From SVQP01 sp045587385 (GTDB lineage: Bacteria; Bacillota; Clostridia; Oscillospirales; CAG-272): a stretch of 12,321 nucleotides of DNA. Positions within the stretch are counted from its first letter, which is position 1. Each line of letters opens with the position of its first letter. This document shows, in pieces, positions 6,746-12,321 of the stretch. The stretch is from the NCBI GenBank assembly GCA_045587385.1, contig JAZNCE010000028.1, positions 1 to 12,321 of the forward strand. Direction: 5' to 3'. Both the position numbers and the translations under genes were made by a program. The notes below the pieces were generated by a model. That model was given only the letters and a program-made list of their open reading frames with translations, did not search any database and had not been told where the DNA came from.

Positions 6746-9700
6746 TCACTCGTCGGATTGTTTGCTAAGTTCCGTATATTTTACGAACATTTTATGAATA
6801 AGCCGCAAAGCGTTCTCTTTTTCCTTTAAGCGCAGCACCATATGCGGCTCACCCGAGAGCACCATTTTGAGTCTGCCGCCCAACATGCGCGAAAGGTCTG
6901 CCCAAACCTCGTAGCGGAATTTGTTCGGGTAGATGGCAACCGTACTGCCGTCCTGACGGATTTGCCTTACATCGCAAGCCGCGCCCTCGGCACGAATGAG
7001 CGATACGTAAAGCAGGTTTTCCGCCTGCACGGGCAGGTCGCCATAGCGGTCGAGCAGCTCGTCGGCAATGTCGTCGCGGTCGTATTCGTTTTCAATGAGT
7101 GCAATGCGCTTGTAAAGTGCCATGCGCTGTCCGGGCGTGCGCACGTAGGATTCGGGCAGGTATGCGTCGTAGTCCAGAGAAACGGTGCATTCCGGCTTTT
7201 GCTCCTGCACTTCGCCCTTTTCTTCAAGCACCGCGCTCTTGAGCAGCTTGATGTACATATCGTAGCCCACCGCGTCCAGGTGTCCGTGCTGCTCCGCACC
7301 CAGCAGATTGCCCGCGCCGCGGATCTCCATGTCGCGCAAGGCGATCTTAAAGCCCGCACCGAATTCGGCGTAGTCGCGAATGGCTTCCAGTCTCTTTTGC
7401 GCGATCTCGGGAAGGGCGCGACCCACGGGATAGGTGAAGTATGCGTATGCGCGGCGCGCGCTGCGTCCGATACGTCCGCGCAGCTGGTGCAGCTGGGAAA
7501 GTCCAAGCCTGTGTGCGTTGTCCACGATCAGGGTGTTTGCGTTGGGTACGTCCACACCGGTCTCGATGATGGTGGTGCTGACTAAGATATCAATTTCACC
7601 GCGGATCATCTTTTCCCAAATGTCCTCTAAGGTGTCCTTGTCCATTTTGCCGTGTGCAACCGTGATGCGTGCATCGGGCAATTGCTTGGAGAGGTCTGCG
7701 GCAACGCGGTCAATGCTTTCCACGAAATTGTGCAGATAGAAGACCTGACCGCCGCGGCGCAATTCCTTGCGAATGGCTTCGAGGATGATGAGCGGCTCGT
7801 GCTCCAGCACGTAGGTCTGCACGGGCAAGCGGTTGCCGGGTGCTTGGTCAAGCACCGAAATATCACGGATGCCGCCCATTGCCATGTTGAGCGTACGGGG
7901 AATGGGGGTTGCGGAAAGGGAAAGTACGTCAATGTTGCCCGCAAGCTGCTTGAGCTTTTCCTTTTGTGCCACGCCAAAGCGTTGCTCCTCGTCTACGATC
8001 AGAAGTCCGAGATCCTTGAATTTGACGTCCTTGCCGAGCAGGCGGTGCGTGCCGATGATCATGTCAAGGTCGCCGCGCTCCAAACGGCGCAGGATCTGCT
8101 CCTGCTGCTTGGGACTGCGGAAACGGGAAACCATGTCAATATTGACGCCAAAGGCGCGCATGCGCGCGGTGGCGGTCTGGAAATGCTGCAGGGCAAGAAT
8201 GGTGGTGGGCACCAGAAGCGCTACCTGCTTGCCGCCCATGATTGCTTTGTAAGCGGCGCGGAATGCTACCTCGGTCTTGCCGTAGCCTACGTCACCGCAG
8301 AGCAGGCGATCCATGGGCACGGGCTTTTCCATGTCGCGCTTGATGTCCTCGGCAGCGTCCAGCTGGCTGTCGGTTTCGTTATAGGCAAAGGCGGCTTCAA
8401 AATCGCGCTGGAAATCCTCGTCCGCAGGGAAGGCGTGCCCCTTGATGCGCATGCGCTGGGCGTAGAGCTGAATGAGCTCCTTTGCCATGTCCTTGACCGC
8501 TGCTTTGGCGCGGGATTTGGATTTCTGCCAGCCGTCCGTGCCAAATTTGGATAGCTTGACCGTGCCGTCCTCGGCGCGTGCACCGATGTATTTGGAAACC
8601 ATATCAAGCTTTTCGACGGGAATGTAGAGCTTATCCGCGCCCGCATACTTGATGCCGATATAGTCGCGCTTGGCGCCCGAGGTGCTCAGCGTTTCAATGC
8701 CTGTGTAGATACCGATACCGTAGGTGTCGTGTACCACGTAATCACCCTCGGAAAGGTCGGCGTAGGAGAGAATGGCCGCCGTGCCCTCGCGCTGCTTTTT
8801 CTTGCGGGTGGGCTTGTTTTGTACCGAAAGCGTGGCGGTCTTGCCGTCGGGGTTGGTGGAAAGGAGTGCGATGCGGGGCGTGATCAGCTCGTAGCCAAAC
8901 AGGAAGCTGCGCCACACGATGGTGATCTCGTCCTTTTTAAGGTCTGCTGCCGTCAGCGTGCGCTTGGCGGATTCCACCATAACGTCAAAGCCGTGCTCCG
9001 AGAGCATTTCGGCAAGGTTTTTGGCAGCGGTCTCGTTTTCGGTCATGACCGCCGTGCGGTAACCGCCGCGCATGTAGCCGGTCAGATCCTCGCAAAGCAG
9101 CTGGAAGTTCTCGGCATAGGAGACCATGTGGCGGGTACGGAAGCCGTAAATGCCGCCCAGTCGCTTGCCCGACATGCCGTAGGAAAGGGAATCCACGTGC
9201 ACGGTCACGCCCGTGTCCAGGAATCGTTCAAATTCTGCTTGCGGCTTGTGGTATTCGGCATAGTTGCCCGAAATGGTGCCCGATTCCACCAGCTCTGTCA
9301 CGGTCTGATTCATTTGCCACACGGCAGCCTTGAGGCGGTCGTTGACGGCAGAGGTGGAGCGCACCAGGATCAGCGGCTTGCGGTCGAAATAATCGATCAA
9401 AGCCTGCTTTTCGGGGTATATCAGGGAAATGTATTTGTCAATGAAATGCAGTTCTGCAATACCGTTTGCCGCAGCGTCACCCGTACCGAGCGCGGCAAGC
9501 TCGGCGGAAAGCACCTGCCTTGCATCGTCGTCGCGGCAGGTGCGCAGCTTATCCTTAATGGCTCTTGCAAGGATGGTGCGTGCGTCCGCGTCGCAAAGAA
9601 TTTCGCGTGCGGGGGGGATGGTGGCGGAGGTGATGGATGCGACGGTGCGCTGGGAGTCGATGTCAAAGAAGACCATGCGGTCGATCTCGTCGTCAAAGAG

Positions 9701-10336
9701 CTCAATGCGCAAGGAGTGCGCGCCCTCAACGGTTTTGCCGTCCTCGTCCACGAAGGTACCCATGGGGGGATAGATGTCCACGATGCCGCCGCGGCGTGCA
9801 AACTGACCTGCACCGTCCACCATGTCCACGCGCGCGTATCCCGCTTCTATTAAGCGGCGTGCAAGGTCCTCGGGATCAATACGGGTGTCAAAATCCAAGG
9901 TGAGGGTGGCATCCAGCAGGCGATCTGCGGAAATGGTATAGCCCAGCATGGCGTCGGGCGTGGTAATGACCGCGTCAAAAGCCCCCGAAAGAATACCCGA
10001 GAGCACGCGAATGCGCTCGTGCTCGTATTCATGCGAGGCGGAGATGTTATAGAAGGTGAGATCGCGCACGGGATAAAAGGCGGCTTGCATGCCGAAGAGT
10101 GCGAGCATGTCTTTGATGCGCAGGCACTCCTTTTCCTCGGAGCACACGATTAAGGGGGGAGTGGGGGAGAGGGTAGCGGTATCCTGCAGGAGTGCAGTGA
10201 TAAAGGCATCGGAAGCACCCTCGCAAAGCCCGTTGGCGAGCAGGGGGAGGGGCTTGTCACGAAATCCGCGCTTGACGGCAGCAAGCAGCTGCCCGTATTC
10301 GCCGTCCTGACGAACGGCATCGATCAGTAAACTCAT
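6746..10336 (-). CDS. mfd: Transcription-repair coupling factor (ATP-dependent DNA translocase)
   Basis: An 1196-residue cytoplasmic protein of normal Mfd length. It binds RNA polymerase stalled at DNA damage, pushes it off with ATP-driven translocation and recruits UvrA. The N-terminal third is the UvrB-like module. The RNA polymerase-interacting CarD-like domain is at about 520-590 (GDYVVHDTYGIGIYTGI). The RecG-like translocase follows, with Walker A GDVGYGKT (681-688), DEEQ (782-785), LSATPIPRT, and RGRIGR near 955. The C-terminal autoinhibitory domain begins near 1050 (YLPESYVRTPGQRMALYKRI). The ATG at 10336 is chosen because AAAGGA lies six bases upstream. A start 24 codons earlier (10408) has no such site and would read into repeat copy B. 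It follows pth, separated by about 400 bases of repeats, and precedes prsA. Confidence 0.97.
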   Translation of the reverse strand: MSLLIDAVRQDGEYGQLLAAVKRGFRDKPLPLLANGLCEGASDAFITALLQDTATLSPTPPLIVCSEEKECLRIKDMLALFGMQAAFYPVRDLTFYNISASHEYEHERIRVLSGILSGAFDAVITTPDAMLGYTISADRLLDATLTLDFDTRIDPEDLARRLIEAGYARVDMVDGAGQFARRGGIVDIYPPMGTFVDEDGKTVEGAHSLRIELFDDEIDRMVFFDIDSQRTVASITSATIPPAREILCDADARTILARAIKDKLRTCRDDDARQVLSAELAALGTGDAAANGIAELHFIDKYISLIYPEKQALIDYFDRKPLILVRSTSAVNDRLKAAVWQMNQTVTELVESGTISGNYAEYHKPQAEFERFLDTGVTVHVDSLSYGMSGKRLGGIYGFRTRHMVSYAENFQLLCEDLTGYMRGGYRTAVMTENETAAKNLAEMLSEHGFDVMVESAKRTLTAADLKKDEITIVWRSFLFGYELITPRIALLSTNPDGKTATLSVQNKPTRKKKQREGTAAILSYADLSEGDYVVHDTYGIGIYTGIETLSTSGAKRDYIGIKYAGADKLYIPVEKLDMVSKYIGARAEDGTVKLSKFGTDGWQKSKSRAKAAVKDMAKELIQLYAQRMRIKGHAFPADEDFQRDFEAAFAYNETDSQLDAAEDIKRDMEKPVPMDRLLCGDVGYGKTEVAFRAAYKAIMGGKQVALLVPTTILALQHFQTATARMRAFGVNIDMVSRFRSPKQQEQILRRLERGDLDMIIGTHRLLGKDVKFKDLGLLIVDEEQRFGVAQKEKLKQLAGNIDVLSLSATPIPRTLNMAMGGIRDISVLDQAPGNRLPVQTYVLEHEPLIILEAIRKELRRGGQVFYLHNFVESIDRVAADLSKQLPDARITVAHGKMDKDTLEDIWEKMIRGEIDILVSTTIIETGVDVPNANTLIVDNAHRLGLSQLHQLRGRIGRSARRAYAYFTYPVGRALPEIAQKRLEAIRDYAEFGAGFKIALRDMEIRGAGNLLGAEQHGHLDAVGYDMYIKLLKSAVLEEKGEVQEQKPECTVSLDYDAYLPESYVRTPGQRMALYKRIALIENEYDRDDIADELLDRYGDLPVQAENLLYVSLIRAEGAACDVRQIRQDGSTVAIYPNKFRYEVWADLSRMLGGRLKMVLSGEPHMVLRLKEKENALRLIHKMFVKYTELSKQSDE

Positions 10337-10382
10337 AGTCAATCCTTTGGTTAAGTTATCAGTCAGGTTAAGTTTAACTCTT

Positions 10383-10519
10383 GAAAAGTTTTCGCCCGCC
10401 TTTTTCAAAAGGCGGCGGGGGCTTGGGGCAGAGCCCCGAGTCGCCTCCGCAGAGGCGAAACATCTCCAACGGCGTTTTTGGTTCTTTTTGCGCCCGCGGT
10501 GCCAAAAAGAACGGAGAGA
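10383..10519 (+). repeat. Multi-hairpin repeat element, copy B
   Basis: Same order as copy A: GAAAAGTTTT, H1 CCGCCTTTT/AAAAGGCGG (10396-10415), H2 cTTGGGGC/GCCCCGAg (10422-10440), H3 TCGCCTC-CGCA-GAGGCGA (10441-10458), ACGGCGTTT, and H5 GTTCTTTTTG/CAAAAAGAAC (10481-10512), then GGAGAG. H4 is missing, a deletion of about 20 bases relative to A and C. It lies just upstream of mfd, and the minus-strand mRNA from pth into mfd would carry its complement. Confidence 0.85.
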
Positions 10520-10544
10520 ATTACCTCAATGTGACATGTCCTAT

Positions 10545-10712
10545 TTTATTCCGTTCTTTCTTTGAGCAAGTAGGCACAAAGAAAATGAACCAGTAATTCG
10601 CTTCGCGAATAGAAATGCCGTAAAAGAGGTTTCGCGCCTGCGGGCGCGACCAAGGGCTGCGCGCCCTTGGATGGGCGGTCGCTTTTTGAAAAAAGCGACG
10701 TAAAAACTTTCG
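10545..10712 (-). repeat. Multi-hairpin repeat element, copy C
   Basis: Read on the minus strand: GAAAGTTTTT (near 10710), H1 with GTCGCTTT/AAAGCGAC arms (10678-10699), H2 CCAAGGGC/GCCCTTGG (10650-10670), H3 TCGCGCC/GGCGCGA (10632-10649), ACGGCATTT, H4 (10596-10610), H5 (10553-10590), then GGAATA. It faces copy B, with about 25-30 bases between them. Its 10573-10621 segment is identical to 2470-2518 of copy A on the other strand. H1 begins about 40 bases after the pth stop and could serve as a terminator or attenuator there. Confidence 0.85.
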
Positions 10713-10737
10713 AGAGAGGGCGTCCGTGTGGTGGCGG

Positions 10738-11379
10738 TTATTCCTTGTAGGTGTGGCTGTTACACTGCATCTGGGCGTCCTCAAATTTGCCGTCCAGCAG
10801 CTTGACAATGCCCTCGTATGCCGTTTCAAAGCAGGAAAACAGCATCTTCTGCTCTTGCTTATTAAACTCCGAAAGCACCCAGTCCTTCATGTCAAAATCG
10901 GGGTGCGGCTTTTTGCCTACGCCCATGCGCAATCTGGGGAAGTTCTCCGAGCCCAGTCGCAGAATAATGTTTTCCAGTCCCTTTTGTCCGCCTGCAGAGC
11001 CCTTGGCACGCAAACGCATGCGTCCTACGTCCAGGTTGACGTCGTCCGATAATACCAGAATCTTCTCGGGCGCGATCTTGTAAAAGTCCGATGCCTCCAG
11101 CACCGCTCTGCCCGAAAGGTTCATAAAGGTCTGCGGCTTGACCAAGAGGCACTTCTTACCCCCAATGGTCGCTTCGCCCACTAAAGCCGAAAACTTGGCT
11201 CTGTTGATCTGTGCGCCGCACTTTGCGGCAATGTAATCTATGCACAAAAAGCCCGCGTTGTGGCGCGTCAGCTCGTAGTCGCGTCCCGGGTTGCCCAGTC
11301 CCACGATCAGGTATTCCACAGGTCCCGTGGTTGCCTGCTGCGATTCGATTTTCTTGAAAATATCAAAAATGTTGCTCAT
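10738..11379 (-). CDS. pth: Peptidyl-tRNA hydrolase
   Basis: A 213-residue cytoplasmic enzyme that frees tRNA from peptidyl-tRNA dropped by ribosomes. The family start YLIVGLGNPG is at 23-32, preceded by about 20 extra residues (MSNIFDIFKKIESQQ...). TRHNAGF carries the catalytic His40 (His20 in E. coli), Asn30 matches Asn10, KPQTFMNLSG is at 81-90, and SDDVNLDVG includes Asp112 (Asp93 in E. coli). FPRLRMGVG is the usual late motif. The normally conserved GGHNG reads GGQKG (Gln132, Lys133), so two tRNA or active-site residues are replaced. The ATG at 11379 is chosen because AAAGGA lies five bases upstream; the frame opens 19 codons earlier without a ribosome site. It is first in the pth-mfd-prsA block, with a consensus promoter upstream. 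Confidence 0.93.
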   Translation of the reverse strand: MSNIFDIFKKIESQQATTGPVEYLIVGLGNPGRDYELTRHNAGFLCIDYIAAKCGAQINRAKFSALVGEATIGGKKCLLVKPQTFMNLSGRAVLEASDFYKIAPEKILVLSDDVNLDVGRMRLRAKGSAGGQKGLENIILRLGSENFPRLRMGVGKKPHPDFDMKDWVLSEFNKQEQKMLFSCFETAYEGIVKLLDGKFEDAQMQCNSHTYKE

Positions 11380-11454
11380 ATGCGTCCTTTCGTTCCAATG
11401 ACCATAAAGCGAGAGAAAAACTCCCTCGCCCTGCACTTTTTATTTCTGACCTAT

Positions 11455-11483
11455 ATTATATACGAAAAACACCCCCGTGTCAA
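11455..11483 (-). promoter_or_regulatory. Consensus sigma-A promoter of pth and probably mfd-prsA
   Basis: On the minus strand a perfect TTGACA (11483-11478) and a perfect TATAAT (11460-11455) are 17 bases apart. The leader to the pth ATG is about 70 bases and contains an imperfect stem (GCGAGGGAG, five T, CTCTCGC; 11408-11428), which might affect expression. No equally good promoter is seen directly before mfd. Confidence 0.88.
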
Positions 11484-11556
11484 AGGTTTTTTGTGCATTG
11501 TGACCGCGTTCAAAAAAAGTTTACAAAATCAAAAGGAATAAATATTTTGAAAGAAC

Positions 11557-11585
11557 TTGTCCATCCCCGAGAATTGTGTTATAAT
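11557..11585 (+). promoter_or_regulatory. Extended -10 promoter of ppdK
   Basis: TTGTCC (11557-11562) is followed after 17 bases by TATAAT (11580-11585), preceded by TGT, an extended -10 motif. The leader to the ATG is about 90 bases. It contains a short GCCGT/ATGGC hairpin followed by TTTTT near 11609-11629, a weak possible attenuator. A second candidate (TTTACA 11520-11525, TATTTT 11543-11548) lies upstream. Apart from these signals and the pth promoter, I see nothing else in the 301-base divergent region. Confidence 0.75.
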
Positions 11586-11680
11586 GAAAAATGCCGTAAA
11601 AGGGTTATGCCGTTCCGGTATGGCTTTTTGCGGCCAAAAATAGTTTATAAAAATTTTTATTATATGGAGGTATTACCTAC

Positions 11681-12321
11681 ATGGCAAAGAAGTATTGCTA
11701 CCTGTTTACAGAAGGCAACGCTAACATGCGTGAGCTGCTGGGCGGTAAGGGCGCGAACCTTGCTGAGATGACCAACATCGGTCTTCCCGTTCCCCAGGGC
11801 TTTACCATTTCCACCGAGGCTTGCACCCAGTACTATGAAGACGGCAAGCAGATCAACCCCGAGATTCAGGCTGAGATCAACGAGTACATCGTAAAGATGG
11901 AAGAAGTTACCGGCAAGAAGTTCGGTGATCTTGAGAACCCCCTGCTGGTTTCCGTTCGTTCCGGTGCACGCGCTTCCATGCCCGGTATGATGGACACCAT
12001 CCTGAACCTGGGTCTGAACGAGCAGGTTGTTGAGGTTATGGCTGAAAAGTCCGGCAACGCTCGTTGGGCATATGACTGCTACAGAAGATTTATCCAGATG
12101 TACTCCGACGTCGTTATGGAAGTCGGCAAGAAGTACTTCGAGGAGCTCATCGATAAGATGAAGGAAGAGAAGGGCGTTAAGCTCGACGTTGAACTGACCG
12201 CTGAGGACCTCAAGGAGCTGGCTGAGCAGTTCAAGGCTGAGTACAAGGCAAAGATCGGCGTTGACTTCCCCTCCGACCCCAAGGAACAGCTCATGGGTGC
12301 TGTTAAGGCAGTATTCCGTTC
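11681..12321 (+). CDS. ppdK: Pyruvate, phosphate dikinase, N-terminal part (runs off the window)
   Basis: The first 213 codons of a protein usually about 870-880 residues long; the frame is open at the window end. PPDK interconverts pyruvate + ATP + Pi and phosphoenolpyruvate + AMP + PPi in the cytoplasm, and many anaerobic Clostridia use it in glycolysis or gluconeogenesis. The nucleotide-binding domain shows ELLGGKGANLAEM (Lys23), GLPVPQGFTIST and SVRSGARASMPGMMDTILNL (Arg93), matching the ATP-binding lysine and arginine of the family with a one-residue offset. GGAGG ten bases before the ATG sets the start. Codons GTT, CGT, GGT and GCT are much commoner here than in the neighbouring genes, as in highly expressed genes. 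It is transcribed divergently from pth. Confidence 0.95.
   Translation, partial: MAKKYCYLFTEGNANMRELLGGKGANLAEMTNIGLPVPQGFTISTEACTQYYEDGKQINPEIQAEINEYIVKMEEVTGKKFGDLENPLLVSVRSGARASMPGMMDTILNLGLNEQVVEVMAEKSGNARWAYDCYRRFIQMYSDVVMEVGKKYFEELIDKMKEEKGVKLDVELTAEDLKELAEQFKAEYKAKIGVDFPSDPKEQLMGAVKAVFR

Noticed and set aside
10337..10408. 24-residue N-terminal extension of Mfd
   Set aside because: The upstream ATG lies in repeat copy B without a ribosome site, and Mfd similarity begins after the ATG at 10336, which has AAAGGA at good spacing.
10521..10829. Minus-strand frame of 102 codons between mfd and pth
   Set aside because: It overlaps the end of pth and encodes repeat copy C; it has no ribosome site and no recognisable protein family.
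11592..11680. Riboswitch in the ppdK leader
   Set aside because: The leader is only about 90 bases with one weak hairpin, and no known riboswitch core motif is seen.

Overview
The window looks like the chromosome of an anaerobic Firmicute of class Clostridia, probably an uncultured gut relative of Oscillospiraceae/Ruminococcaceae. This is inferred from the pth-mfd-prsA gene order, a pyruvate phosphate dikinase gene, sigma-A type TTGACA/TATAAT promoters, GGAGG ribosome sites, Gram-positive lipoproteins, and many G+C-rich hairpin repeats between genes. The species cannot be named from the sequence. Nothing suggests a phage, plasmid, CRISPR array or transposase.

Layout. 1-247: no gene; a nested-stem sequence (3-111) and a hairpin (211-242) that may end the next gene. 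248-706 (-): small, probably ferritin-like protein. 770-799: strong promoter for a two-gene (+) operon, a PHP-domain phosphoesterase (830-1582) and a xylose-isomerase-like TIM-barrel protein (1607-2338), closed by a terminator. 2381-2700: convergent intergenic region with one copy of a multi-hairpin repeat (copy A), a tandem array of four small hairpins separated by ATGAAA, and a two-way terminator. 2704-5280 (-): large secreted lipoprotein with a probable beta-propeller of the GH43/sialidase kind. 5281-5384: two identical 20-nt hairpins. 5385-6701 (-): PrsA-like foldase lipoprotein. 6746-10336 (-): transcription-repair coupling factor Mfd. 10383-10712: two copies (B and C) of the same multi-hairpin repeat facing each other. 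10738-11379 (-): peptidyl-tRNA hydrolase Pth. 11380-11680: divergent promoters. 11681 to the window end (+): first quarter of pyruvate phosphate dikinase.

The minus-strand block pth > mfd > prsA > lipoprotein is probably transcribed from the perfect promoter at 11455-11483, perhaps reinforced by a weak internal promoter before prsA. It joins housekeeping functions (rescue of stalled peptidyl-tRNA, rescue of stalled RNA polymerase, folding of exported proteins) to an exported putative carbohydrate-active lipoprotein. The PHP/isomerase pair looks like a small sugar or sugar-phosphate module.

The most unusual content is non-coding. Three copies of a 130-170 nt element share an order of hairpins whose stems differ in sequence but stay paired, which implies selection for structure. 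Two of the copies share 49 identical bases in opposite orientation about 8 kb apart. Next to copy A, the ATGAAA/hairpin array shows the same compensatory pattern and runs into a functional-looking terminator. I know no established name for either family.
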